The notes: generated from the letters alone by a model not told the origin. Numbered from the stretch's first letter, positions 16,711 through 25,316 are shown. The stretch: 64,000 nucleotides of DNA from Streptomyces iconiensis (GCF_028657195.3 NZ_JANCPR020000020.1:96082-160081), one strand, 5' to 3'. A program made the numbers and translations.

Positions 16711-19124
16711 TCCTGTTCGGTACCGCAGCGATGGGCCGGGTCGTACGCTCCGGGCTGGGCCGGCGGCGGGTGCAGACAGCGGTGATCGCCGTGGCCACGA
16801 TGATGGCCGTGGCGTCGGCCGTGGTCGCCGGGTCGCTGATGGTCGCCGCTGCCGCGCCCTTCGACCACGCCTTCGGGAAACAGCAGGGCGCACACATCAC
16901 CGCCCAGTTCGACCCGGCCAAGGCGGGTGCGGCGCAGCTGGCAGAGACCGGAAAGCTGGCCGGGGTCACCGCAAGCGCGGGGCCGTACCCGTCCACGGCG
17001 TTCCGCCCGGTGGATCAGGGCGGCTTTCAACTGCCGACGCTGACCCTGGTCGGGCGGTCGGGACCGGATGGCGACGTGGACCGCGTGGACCTCAAGTCCG
17101 GCCGGTGGGCGCAGAAGCCGGGCGAGATCGTACTCGACGCGTCGTTCGAGGGGCCCGCCATCGGGATCGGCGCCGGCCTGAAGGCTTCGCACACCGCGAA
17201 CGCCCCCACTCTTTCGGTCGTCGGCTTCGCCGTGTCGGCCAGCAAGACCGCCGACTCCTGGGCGACTCCCGCGCAGGTCGACGCGCTGGCGTCGGAGGAC
17301 AGCCCGAGCACGGTTCAGATGCTCTACCGCTTCGACTCCGCGAGCACGAAGGAGCGCATCCTCGCCGACCGGAAGAAGCTCGCCGCCTCCGTGGGGTCCG
17401 GGGCGCTGCTGGGTACCCAGTCCTGGCTGGATACCAAACGCGCCGCTGATCAGGGTGCGGCGGCGACCGTTCCGTTCGTGATGGCTTTCGGCATGCTCGG
17501 CATCCTGATGTCGGTGATCATCGTCAGCAGTGTGATCAGTGGTGCGGTCGGCACCAGCCTGCGCAGGATCGGCATACTCAAAGCCATCGGCTTCACCCCA
17601 CGCGAGGTCGTACGCGCCTACATGGCCCAGGCGCTGATTCCGGCCGGTGCCGGCATCGCCCTGGGGGTCGTCCTGGGGAACCTCCTGGCAGTGCCGCTGC
17701 TGGCGGACACCGAGGCGGTGTACGGCACGGTCTCGCTTTCGGTTGCATGGTGGGTGGACGTCACGGTGCCGGTCGCCGCCCTGGTCATCGTGGGGCTCGC
17801 GGCGCTGATTCCCGCACTGCGGGCCGGAAGACTGCGCACGGTCGAAGCCATCGCGGTCGGCCGGTCGCCGCGCACAGGGCGTGGCCAGTGGGCACACCGG
17901 GCGATGGGGATGCTGCCGCTGCCGCGACCGGTGACCTACGGTCTCGCCACCCCCTTCACACATCCGGTCCGTACCCTCGCAATGCTGCTCGCGGTGGCGT
18001 TCGGCACGGTCGCGGCAACCTTCGCAGTAGGGCTGACCTCGTCCCTTACCGCGGTCGGCACCTCACAGGACCCCGAGGGCCGTGCCGCGGTCACGGTCAC
18101 GACCACCAAGCTGAACAACGTCGCTCCCCCTCCACCTCCTCCTGCGGGAGGCAGCGCGGCAAAGCCGTCCCCCGCAGGCGGCAGCGTGGCAAGCCCGTCC
18201 GAACTCAAGGTTGCCGACCCGGCGAAGGTGCGATCTGCCATCACGTCGCAGGCGGGCACCAGCTCGTACTACGGCAAGGCCCAGACCGAGGTCGCCGTGG
18301 CCGGGGCCTCGGGCTCGGTTCAGGCCAGCCTCTACGACGGCGATTCGCGCTCGGGCGGCTACGAGATGATTTCCGGGCACTGGATCACCGGTACAGGGCA
18401 GGTCGTGGTACCCACGCGCTTCCTGGAAAGGACCAGCACCAAGGTCGGTGACAAGGTGCGGGTGACCTACGAGAAGGAGACCGCGAACCTGCGGATCGTG
18501 GGCGAGTCCTTCGACACCTCGGGCAGCCAGCTGGAGATCCACATGGACATGGCGAACTTCGCTTCGGCCGAGCCCAGTACCTTCCTCGTCGAGGTGAAGA
18601 CCGGCCTCTCAGCCGACGAGTACGCCCAGAAGGTCGGCGCGGTCATACGGCCACTGGGCGGCGACGCCACGACCAACGCCCCCTCGGGGCAGGAGGGCGT
18701 CATCCTCATCATGTCCGCGATGGCAGTGCTGCTCACCCTGATGCTGGTCTCCGTGGCCGGCCTCGGCGTACTCAACTCCGTAGTCCTGGACACCCGGGAA
18801 CGCATCCACGACCTGGGCGTCTGCAAGGCGATCGGCATGTCGCCACGGCAGACCATGAGCCTCGTGCTCTCCTCGGTGACCGCGATCGGCGTGATGGGCG
18901 GGCTGATCGGCGTGCCGGCGGGGTACGCGCTGCACAGCCTCGTCATGCCGGTGATGGGACGTGCCGTAGGCACCACTATGCCGTCGCCGGTCCTCGATGT
19001 GTACGAGCCTGTTCAGCTGCTCCTGCTGGGACTGGGCGGAGTCGTGATCGCGGTACTGGGCGCGCTGATCCCCGCCGGCTGGGCGGCCGGCGCGCGTACG
19101 GCCACGGCACTCCGCACCGAGTAG
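16707..19124 (+). CDS. FtsX/MacB-like ABC permease, two-domain
   Basis: An 805-residue membrane protein beginning in the ATGA overlap with the ATPase stop. It has an N-terminal membrane helix, a large extracytoplasmic domain, a first FtsX block of three helices (about residues 255-390), a second extracellular domain with a proline run and a Gly/Ser/Pro-rich linker (PPPPPPAGGSAAKPSPAGGS), and a final FtsX block of three helices. This duplicated layout is the usual actinobacterial FtsX form. It likely expels or detaches an envelope-active compound. Confidence 0.9.
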   Translation: MILFGTAAMGRVVRSGLGRRRVQTAVIAVATMMAVASAVVAGSLMVAAAAPFDHAFGKQQGAHITAQFDPAKAGAAQLAETGKLAGVTASAGPYPSTAFRPVDQGGFQLPTLTLVGRSGPDGDVDRVDLKSGRWAQKPGEIVLDASFEGPAIGIGAGLKASHTANAPTLSVVGFAVSASKTADSWATPAQVDALASEDSPSTVQMLYRFDSASTKERILADRKKLAASVGSGALLGTQSWLDTKRAADQGAAATVPFVMAFGMLGILMSVIIVSSVISGAVGTSLRRIGILKAIGFTPREVVRAYMAQALIPAGAGIALGVVLGNLLAVPLLADTEAVYGTVSLSVAWWVDVTVPVAALVIVGLAALIPALRAGRLRTVEAIAVGRSPRTGRGQWAHRAMGMLPLPRPVTYGLATPFTHPVRTLAMLLAVAFGTVAATFAVGLTSSLTAVGTSQDPEGRAAVTVTTTKLNNVAPPPPPPAGGSAAKPSPAGGSVASPSELKVADPAKVRSAITSQAGTSSYYGKAQTEVAVAGASGSVQASLYDGDSRSGGYEMISGHWITGTGQVVVPTRFLERTSTKVGDKVRVTYEKETANLRIVGESFDTSGSQLEIHMDMANFASAEPSTFLVEVKTGLSADEYAQKVGAVIRPLGGDATTNAPSGQEGVILIMSAMAVLLTLMLVSVAGLGVLNSVVLDTRERIHDLGVCKAIGMSPRQTMSLVLSSVTAIGVMGGLIGVPAGYALHSLVMPVMGRAVGTTMPSPVLDVYEPVQLLLLGLGGVVIAVLGALIPAGWAAGARTATALRTE

Positions 19125-19129
19125 CGCGT

Positions 19130-19903
19130 TCAGCCCTGCTGCCCGCAGCCGCAGCCCGCGTCACAGCCCGCGCGGCAGCCGCACGTTTCCCGGGCCGTTT
19201 CCGGGGTCGTTTCCGTGGCCGTCTCCCGGGTCGTTTCGGGGAGCGGGGTGGCGGTGTGGGAGGGGGCGCAGCAGCCCTTGCCCTGCCAGGTGTTGCGGCC
19301 TTCTTTGAGGGCGATGGCGGCTATGGCCAGTGCTGCGATCGGGTCGGCCCAGGACCAGCCGAGGGTGGAGTTGAGTACGAGGCCGAGGAGGAGGACGGCG
19401 GACAGGTAGGTGCACAGCAGGGTCTGCTGGGAGTCGGCCACCGCCGATGCCGAGCCCAGCTCGCGGCCGGCCCTGCGTTGGGCGGCCGACAGGAACGGCA
19501 TCACGGCCAGGGACAGCGCCGCCAACACGATGCCGGCGGGGGAGTGTTCGGCCTCGCCCGCGCCGGTCAGTGCGCGGACCGCGTCGAGGGTGACGTACGC
19601 GGCGAGCACGAAGAACGAGAGCGCGATGATCCGCAGCGCGACCCTCTCGCGCGCTTGCCGTACCGCGTGGTCGCGGGCCGAGAACTGCCAGGCGACAGCG
19701 GCTGCGGAGGAGACCTCGATGACCGAGTCCAGGCCGAAGCCGATCAGTGCGGTGGAGGAGGCGAGGGTTCCGGCGGTGAGTGCGGCGATCGCCTCGATGA
19801 CGTTGTAGGTGATGGTCGCCGCGACCAGGAGGCGTATGCGGCGCGCGAGTACGTCCCGGCGGGCTGGGGCCGCCGGGACGTCGAGGCGTGTGTCCGCCGC
19901 CAT
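19130..19903 (-). CDS. Cation diffusion facilitator-like transporter with Cys-rich tail
   Basis: A 257-residue transporter with five to six membrane helices. The CDF signatures GFGLDSVIEVSS (metal-binding Asp in helix 2) and SWADPIAALAIAAIALKEG (helix 5) are present. After residue 205 comes a CC pair, a Thr/Glu-rich repeat (ETTRETATETTPETARET) and a CGCRAGCDAGCGCGQQG tail with six cysteines, probably a cytosolic metal-binding domain. It ends 6 nt from the convergent ABC permease stop. It lies one nt after the CmtR-like repressor stop and is co-transcribed with it. Export of Cd, Pb or Zn is likely. Confidence 0.85.
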   Translation of the reverse strand: MAADTRLDVPAAPARRDVLARRIRLLVAATITYNVIEAIAALTAGTLASSTALIGFGLDSVIEVSSAAAVAWQFSARDHAVRQARERVALRIIALSFFVLAAYVTLDAVRALTGAGEAEHSPAGIVLAALSLAVMPFLSAAQRRAGRELGSASAVADSQQTLLCTYLSAVLLLGLVLNSTLGWSWADPIAALAIAAIALKEGRNTWQGKGCCAPSHTATPLPETTRETATETTPETARETCGCRAGCDAGCGCGQQG

Positions 19904-19904
19904 C

Positions 19905-20240
19905 TCAGCAGCAGCCCTTCGTCTCCGCGTCCGGGCACGTCTTGTCCGCCGCGACCGCGAGGACGGTGGTGCGCAGGTCGTCGAGTGCGTGGCCGAGGCG
20001 TGCGTCGGCCAGCTCGTAACGGCTGCGGCGTCCCTCGGGTACGGCGACGACCAGGCCGCAGTCGCGCAGGCACGCCAGCTGGTTGGACAGCCGGGTCCGC
20101 GAGATGCCGAGCGTCTCGGCGAGGTCGGAGGGGTAGGCCGGTGCGTCGCGCAGCGCGAGCAGCAGCCGGCAGCGGATCGGGTCGGCCAGCGCCCGGCCGA
20201 ACCGGGTCAGCGCTTCGAGGTCGGTTGCGAGGGTCAGCAT
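19905..20240 (-). CDS. ArsR/SmtB metal sensor, CmtR-like
   Basis: A 111-residue winged-helix repressor with HTH AYPSDLAETLGISRTRLSNQ. It is followed by LACLRDCG, a CxxxC pair at the CmtR sensor position, and a Cys-rich end (DKTCPDAETKGCC) that can supply the third ligand, as in CmtR Cd/Pb sensors. The ATG at 20240 is preferred over 20273 because the longer form would run through the repeat ATCGTGAA operator-like region. It presumably represses itself and the downstream CDF exporter. Confidence 0.85.
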   Translation of the reverse strand: MLTLATDLEALTRFGRALADPIRCRLLLALRDAPAYPSDLAETLGISRTRLSNQLACLRDCGLVVAVPEGRRSRYELADARLGHALDDLRTTVLAVAADKTCPDAETKGCC

Positions 20241-20260
20241 GGAAGGAGACAGTACACGAG

Positions 20261-20284
20261 ATCGTGAATTCATGGAATCGTGAA
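20261..20284. promoter_or_regulatory. Candidate ArsR-family operator
   Basis: ATCGTGAA occurs at 20261-20268 and again at 20277-20284, 16 nt apart, around GAATTCATGGAATC. It lies 20-45 nt upstream of the CmtR-like start, where the promoter should be. Probable self-control site, inferred from position and repeat. Confidence 0.4.
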
Positions 20285-20322
20285 CCGGTCGCCACCACCG
20301 AGCCGGTCCGGAGTTCGTGCCT

Positions 20323-20370
20323 TACGCGTAAGCGGTCAGGAGCGCGTACGCGTAAGCGGTCAGGAGCGCG
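20323..20370. repeat. 24-bp tandem duplication
   Basis: TACGCGTAAGCGGTCAGGAG plus CGCG occurs twice back to back at 20323 and 20347. It lies in the gap between the CmtR-like gene and the AraC gene. A pyrimidine-rich run of imperfect TTCCTCGT units follows (about 20388-20455). Confidence 0.75.
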
Positions 20371-20500
20371 CGTCCCAGGAGCTTTGTCTCGTCGCTTCTC
20401 GATGCTCCTCGTCACTCCTCGTTGCTTCTTGTCGTTCCTCGTCGTTCCTCGTCCATCGCTCTGGTCTTGTTCCGCAGCCTGCGCGGCCCGCACCTGCGGC

Positions 20501-21448
20501 TCAGGTGTTGCCGGTGATCATCTGCCTGGAGCGCTTGCGAAGACGGGAGCGGTACTCGCCCGGGGGCATGCCGCGGGCACGTCGGAAGGCGCGGCTGAAG
20601 GCGTGCGGAGAGGCGTAGCCGACCGCGCCGGAGATCGACTCGACCGGCTCGTCGGTGTCGCGGAGCCGGACGGACGCCAGGTCCATGCGCCACTGCGTCA
20701 CATACGCGCCCGGCGTCTGTCCGAGTGCTGACCGGAAGTGCCTGGACAGAGTCGTTCGGGAGACCGCGGTCGTGGCCGCAAGGGACTCGGTGGTCCAGGG
20801 GTGTTCCGGTCGGCCGTGCACACATGCCAGGGCGTCGCGCACGACCGGATCACGCATCGCGGCCAGCCATGAGCCGGACTGCTTCTCCGGGTGGCGGGCC
20901 AGCCAGACGCGTACGAACTGGATGAGCAGAAGGTCGACGATGCTGTTGACGGCGGCGGTGGTGCCGGCCTGCGGCTGCGCCAGCTCCGCAGTAAGAAGCT
21001 CGACGGTCTTTCTGAGCTGTGCGTTCTCCCGGCTCGTGACGTGCATCGGGCGGACGAGGGAGGTGAGCACCGGCGTACTCACCTCCGGGTCCTGCTCGTA
21101 GCGCAGGACGAGCACTTCCGTCTGCGCCGGTGTCGAGCCCAGATGCAGGGCGCTGCCGTCGGTGAGGGCCCGGGCCGTCGCCTTCCGGTCACAGGGGCCC
21201 ATCGTCGTACCGGACCCGCCGGCTATCCCGTGCGCTGTGCCCGGCGGCAACAGGACGGCGTCTCCTGCCCGCACCTCCAGGGGTTTACCGCCCGGGACAT
21301 GGAGCCACATCGTGCCGCGGGACACCACGTGCAGTGCCGCTCCCGGAGAGGCGTCCAGCCACAGGCCCCAGGTTCCTCCGGCCTTGAGTACGACCCCGAG
21401 CGCCCCTCGCGCGCCCGATACACGTATGGCCTCCGTGAGTACGTCCAT
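20501..21448 (-). CDS. AraC-family transcriptional regulator
   Basis: A 315-residue protein. The N-terminal cupin (about residues 25-160) has the AraC-type sensing fold (WGLWLDASPGAALHVVSRGT, then AGDAVLLPPGTAHGI). The C-terminal double HTH covers about residues 215-312 (TTAVSRTTLSRHFRSALGQT, GAVGYASPHAFSRAFRRA). It matches the cupin_6 subfamily that often controls adjacent oxidoreductases. The ATG at 21448 is the conventional start, but the frame is open back to a GTG at 21595 overlapping the oxidoreductase stop, which would add a 49-residue repeat extension. It is downstream of and co-oriented with the quinone oxidoreductase. Confidence 0.88.
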   Translation of the reverse strand: MDVLTEAIRVSGARGALGVVLKAGGTWGLWLDASPGAALHVVSRGTMWLHVPGGKPLEVRAGDAVLLPPGTAHGIAGGSGTTMGPCDRKATARALTDGSALHLGSTPAQTEVLVLRYEQDPEVSTPVLTSLVRPMHVTSRENAQLRKTVELLTAELAQPQAGTTAAVNSIVDLLLIQFVRVWLARHPEKQSGSWLAAMRDPVVRDALACVHGRPEHPWTTESLAATTAVSRTTLSRHFRSALGQTPGAYVTQWRMDLASVRLRDTDEPVESISGAVGYASPHAFSRAFRRARGMPPGEYRSRLRKRSRQMITGNT

Positions 21449-21595
21449 CGGTCCATTCTTGTCGACGGGGGTCAGGCCATGGTCGGCGGTGAGGGGCAGA
21501 CCACGTCTGTCGGCGAGGAGCAGAGCATGCCCGTCGGCGAGGGGCGGACCACGTCCGTCGACGGGTGTCAGGCCGTGTCCGTCGGCGGGCGTCAC
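21449..21595 (-). repeat. Degenerate 24-bp coding-like tandem repeat
   Basis: Read on the minus strand in the AraC frame this gives repeated octets such as ADGHGLTP, VDGRGPPL, ADGHALLL, ADRRGLPL. The frame is open throughout and begins with a GTG whose last two bases are the first two of the upstream gene's TGA stop. It may be a 5' untranslated repeat or an N-terminal extension of the AraC protein. Confidence 0.6.
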
Positions 21596-22500
21596 GTCAC
21601 GGCGAGAACGATCTTTCCGTGCACCTTTCGCGCGAACAGTGCGCGGACGGCGTCGTCCACGTCCTGCCAGTCGCCTCGCAGTCCGACCGGTGCCGAGAGC
21701 CTTCCGGCGGCCATGAGGCCCAGCAGGTCTGTCAGTTCCCCGCTGGTCGGTGTCATGTCGCCGTAGGTGGTGATGCTGCGGGGTTCGCCGAAGCCAAACA
21801 AGGTTCCTGACGGGAACGTGGTGTCCTGCCCCGAGGAGTAACCGACCACGTGGATGGTGCCGCCCTCGGCGAGAAGATTCCACGCCTGGGCCACCAGGGG
21901 ACCGCCGACCGTGTCCAGTACGAGGTCGAACCGGCACTCCGTCCCGGCCAGGTCGCTCAGGACGTTGTCGGCCCCGAGTTCGCGGAGTCCGGCGGCCCGG
22001 TCGGGCGAACCCACGAGTGCCGTCACCCGGGCGCCCGCCAGCGCCGCCAACTGGACGGCGAAGTGCCCCACGCCCCCGCTGGCGCCGGTGACCAGGACAT
22101 CGCGCGCCAGCAGTGCACGCTTGCGCAGCACCCGCAGTGCGGTGACTCCGGCGATCCCCAGCGCGGCACCGTCGGCCAGGTCCACGCCCTCGGGGACGGT
22201 GCCGAGCGAGGCGGGACTGACCGCCACCCGTTCCGCCCACGCGTGGGCGGACATTCCCAGCGCGACGCGCGTACCTGCGGGCGGCCCCGAGCCGTCGGAT
22301 GCGGCGCGCACCACGACGCCGGCCGCGTCGTGGCCGTGCACGGCCCCGGCCGGCCACTGGTGCACGTAATTCAGCTCTCCGAAGTTGAGAGCGATGTGCC
22401 GTATCTCGACCAACGCCTCGTCGCTGGACGGCACGGGCTCATCGACATCGGCGAACCGGACGGGTCCGGCCTCGCCGTGATCGACCACAAGGGCGCGCAT
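21592..22500 (-). CDS. Zinc-independent NADPH:quinone oxidoreductase (MDR family)
   Basis: A 302-residue medium-chain reductase. The N-terminal GroES-like domain has GHDAAGVVVRAASDG, and the Rossmann domain has VLVTGASGGVGHFAVQLAAL, the NADPH-binding motif of quinone reductases. Catalytic and structural zinc cysteines are absent, which marks the QOR branch. It reduces quinones or activated alkenes with NADPH. It is probably regulated by the AraC protein encoded directly downstream. Confidence 0.9.
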   Translation of the reverse strand: MRALVVDHGEAGPVRFADVDEPVPSSDEALVEIRHIALNFGELNYVHQWPAGAVHGHDAAGVVVRAASDGSGPPAGTRVALGMSAHAWAERVAVSPASLGTVPEGVDLADGAALGIAGVTALRVLRKRALLARDVLVTGASGGVGHFAVQLAALAGARVTALVGSPDRAAGLRELGADNVLSDLAGTECRFDLVLDTVGGPLVAQAWNLLAEGGTIHVVGYSSGQDTTFPSGTLFGFGEPRSITTYGDMTPTSGELTDLLGLMAAGRLSAPVGLRGDWQDVDDAVRALFARKVHGKIVLAVT

Positions 22501-22575
22501 GGGTGTGTTTCCTTCTCTCGTGGGTGGGTGCGCCTGAAGGCTCGGCGCGGCAGTGGACGGAGTGCGCGAATGCGC

Positions 22576-22663
22576 GCCGCCGCCCCTTTGAAGCGGTGCC
22601 GCCGCCTCTTTGAAACGGCCCTGCCGCCTTCGTGGAACGGTGCTTCCGCTTCCTTGGAAGCCT
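22576..22663. repeat. Four degenerate ~22-bp repeats
   Basis: Units resembling GCCGCCTCTTTGAAACGG recur about four times. They lie in the 418-nt gap 22501-22918 between the divergent oxidoreductase and NCS1 permease. The rest of the gap holds the palindrome at 22882-22896 and presumably both promoters; no gene was seen in it. Confidence 0.4.
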
Positions 22664-22881
22664 ACGCAGGGCCGGCACAGCGACCAGCCCCGTGAGTGCC
22701 GATCAGTTGACGATCTGTGTCAGTGCGGCTCGGGCGCGGAGTGAGCGGCTCGCGCCTGGAGTGAGGGGCCCGGCCGACAGGTGCGGCTCTTCGTGTCGCT
22801 CGGGGGTGATCTTCCCGCGCCGACCCATTGACCTGCTCAGACGTACGGCCGTAACGTCCGACCTCTCAAAGGGAATTCGGG

Positions 22882-22896
22882 TTCCGCATCGCGGAA
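22882..22896. promoter_or_regulatory. Palindromic operator upstream of the NCS1 permease
   Basis: TTCCGC-ATC-GCGGAA lies 22 nt before the permease ATG. The form fits IclR-family operators, including regulators of allantoin use (AllR type). Binding would block transcription or translation start. The regulator gene is not in the window. Confidence 0.45.
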
Positions 22897-22918
22897 TCAT
22901 GATGAGGGGTGGCAGCGG

Positions 22919-24397
22919 ATGACCACGGCTCAGGACACCTCGATCGCCCCGGTCGTCGAGACCAGCCCCCGGCTCTACAGTCATGACCTCGCTCCCACCA
23001 AGAAGGAAGGGCGCAAGTGGGGCGCGTACAGCGTCTTCACGTTGTGGGGCAACGACGTGCACAGCCTGGGCAACTACGCCTTCGCGATCGGGCTGTTCGC
23101 GCTCGGGATGAGCGTGTGGGACATCCTGCTGGCGTTCGTCTTCGGGTCGGTGCTGCTGTTCGTCCTGCTGTGCCTCTCCGGCTACATGGGCCACAGGACG
23201 GGCGTGCCGTTCCCGGTGATGAGCCGGATCTCGTTCGGGATCAGGGGCGCCCAACTCCCCGCCATGGTGCGCGGGTTCGTGGCGATCGCCTGGTTCGGTA
23301 TCCAGACCTACCTGGCCTCCGTGGTGCTCTCCACGCTGGCGATGGCCATGGCACCGGGGCTCGCCTCCTGGAACGGCAACTCCTTTCTCGGCCTCTCCAC
23401 CCTCGGCTGGTGTTCCTTCCTGCTGCTGTGGGCCGTGCAGGTGGTGATCGTCAGCTTCGGCATGGACGTCATCCGCAAGTACATCGAACTGGCGGCGCCC
23501 GCCGTGCTGCTCACCATGCTCGCGCTGGCCGTCTGGATGTTCGTCAAGGCGGACGGCTCCATCGCCGTCTCGGCGGGAGACCCGTTCACGGGCGGTACGC
23601 GCTGGCTGCACATCCTGGAGGCGTCGGCCCTGTGGGTCGTCATCTACGGCACGTTCGTACTGAACTTCTGCGACTTCACCCGCTCCGCGAAGAGCAACCG
23701 TGCGATCGTGCGCGGCAACCTGATCGGCATCCCGCTCAACATGCTGTTCTTCGCCGGCATCGTCGTCGTGCTCAGCGGCGCGCAGTTCACGCTGAACGGC
23801 GAGATCGTCACCAACCCGGCCGACATCGTGCGCACGATCCCCAGCATGATCCTGCTGGCCGCCGCCTCGCTGGCGCTGATCGTGCTGACGATCGCGGTCA
23901 ATCTGATGGCCAACTTCGTCGCGCCCGTCTACATGCTGGTCAACCTCTTCCCGCGCACGCTCACCTTCCGCCGCAGCGGGATCATCAGCGCCCTGATCGG
24001 CCTGGTCATCCTCCCCTGGAACCTCTACGACAGTCCCGTGGTCGTCTCCTACTTCCTCGGCGGCCTCGGAGCGCTGCTCGGGCCCGTCTTCGGCATCGTC
24101 ATGGCCGACTACTGGGTGATCAGGAAGACCAAGGTCAACGTGCCCGATCTCTATACGGAGGACCCGGCCGGCGCCTACCACTACCGGCGCGGCGTCAACC
24201 CGAAGGCGGTCGGCGCCTTCGTCCCCTCGGCCGCGATCGCGGTCGTCCTCGCGCTGGTGCCCTTCTTCGAGGCCGTGTCCGGGTTCTCGTGGTTCATCGG
24301 CGCCGTGCTGGCCGGGCTGCTGTACCTCGCCTTCAAGGGCAGCCCGCGGCCCTACGAGGACGTGGACGGCGAGGCCATCGCCGTACCGAGCGCGTAG
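22919..24397 (+). CDS. NCS1 family nucleobase/allantoin/hydantoin permease
   Basis: A 492-residue transporter with about 12 membrane helices. NCS1 features include YSVFTLWGNDVHSLGNYAF at the start of the membrane domain, PFPVMSRISFGIRGAQLPAM, and NFCDFTRSAKSNRAI between helices. The family imports purines, pyrimidines, allantoin or hydantoins by cation symport. The hydantoin-racemase-like gene 65 nt downstream favours allantoin or a 5-substituted hydantoin. The ATG follows GGGGTGG. Confidence 0.88.
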   Translation: MTTAQDTSIAPVVETSPRLYSHDLAPTKKEGRKWGAYSVFTLWGNDVHSLGNYAFAIGLFALGMSVWDILLAFVFGSVLLFVLLCLSGYMGHRTGVPFPVMSRISFGIRGAQLPAMVRGFVAIAWFGIQTYLASVVLSTLAMAMAPGLASWNGNSFLGLSTLGWCSFLLLWAVQVVIVSFGMDVIRKYIELAAPAVLLTMLALAVWMFVKADGSIAVSAGDPFTGGTRWLHILEASALWVVIYGTFVLNFCDFTRSAKSNRAIVRGNLIGIPLNMLFFAGIVVVLSGAQFTLNGEIVTNPADIVRTIPSMILLAAASLALIVLTIAVNLMANFVAPVYMLVNLFPRTLTFRRSGIISALIGLVILPWNLYDSPVVVSYFLGGLGALLGPVFGIVMADYWVIRKTKVNVPDLYTEDPAGAYHYRRGVNPKAVGAFVPSAAIAVVLALVPFFEAVSGFSWFIGAVLAGLLYLAFKGSPRPYEDVDGEAIAVPSA

Positions 24398-24462
24398 GCC
24401 GCGCCCGCACAACGCGGCCCCACACAAGCGCGTTCCGCGCGCCCGCACAGAGAGACCGCCCC

Positions 24463-25185
24463 ATGCGCATCCTTGTCGCCAACGTCAACACCACCGAGTC
24501 GATGACCAGGAGCATCGGCGCGCAGGCCGCCGCCGTCGCGGCGCCGGGCACCGAGATCGTGCCGCTGACGCCCGCTTTCGGAGCCGAGTCCGTCGAGGGC
24601 AACTACGAGAGCTACCTCGCGGCCGTCGCCGTGATGGAGACCGTGCGCGCGTACCCGGAGCCGTACGACGCCGTCATCCAGGCCGGTTACGGCGAGCACG
24701 GGCGCGAGGGGCTTCAGGAGCTGCTGGACGTGCCCGTCGTGGACATCACCGAGGCGGCTGCCTCCACGGCGCAGTACCTCGGTCACCGGTACTCCGTCGT
24801 CACCACCCTCGACCGCACCGTGCCGCTCATCGAGGACCGGCTCAAGCTCGCGGGTCTCACCGACCGCTGCGCCTCCGTACGGGCCAGCGGCATGGCCGTT
24901 CTCGATCTGGAACGTGACCCGGAGGCCGCCGTCGAGGCCATCGCCGAGCAGGCCGTACGGGCCGTCGAGGACGACAGGGCCGAGGTCATCTGCCTGGGCT
25001 GCGGCGGCATGTCGGGGCTCGCCGAACGTGTCGTCGCGCGTACCGGGGCGCCCGTGGTGGACGGCGTCGCCGCTGCCGTCACCGTCGCCGAGTCCCTCGT
25101 ACGGCTGGGGCTCACCACTTCGAAGGTCCGCACCTACGCGCCGCCGCGCCCCAAGCACATCAGGAACTGGCCGCCGACCGGCTGA
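24463..25185 (+). CDS. Hydantoin/allantoin racemase-like protein (Asp/Glu racemase family)
   Basis: A 240-residue protein of the HyuE/Asp-Glu racemase fold. MRILVANVNTTESMTRSI is the usual opening. The second catalytic cysteine is present in VICLGCGGMSGL (about residue 186). At the first position, where racemases have Cys, it reads VIQAGYGEHGREG with no Cys. With one Cys only, true two-base racemisation is doubtful; a single-Cys decarboxylase-like reaction (as in arylmalonate decarboxylase) or an altered racemase is possible. It is paired with the NCS1 permease. Confidence 0.78.
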   Translation: MRILVANVNTTESMTRSIGAQAAAVAAPGTEIVPLTPAFGAESVEGNYESYLAAVAVMETVRAYPEPYDAVIQAGYGEHGREGLQELLDVPVVDITEAAASTAQYLGHRYSVVTTLDRTVPLIEDRLKLAGLTDRCASVRASGMAVLDLERDPEAAVEAIAEQAVRAVEDDRAEVICLGCGGMSGLAERVVARTGAPVVDGVAAAVTVAESLVRLGLTTSKVRTYAPPRPKHIRNWPPTG

Positions 25186-25206
25186 AGTACCGGCTGGTCG
25201 CTGACC

Positions 25207-25272
25207 GAGGTGTCGGCTGAAGCGTCAACTGAGGTGCCGACTGAGGCGTCGGCTGAAGCGCCGACTGATGTG
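25207..25272. repeat. Degenerate 12-bp tandem repeats
   Basis: Five to six units of the type GAGGTGTCGGCT / GAAGCGTCAACT run between the racemase stop and the DUF5685 3' end. They are probably non-coding and lie in the convergent intergenic region. Confidence 0.55.
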
Positions 25273-25316
25273 CGGTGCCCCGCGCGTCCCGTACTGGGCC
25301 GCGCGAGGCGCCGGTG

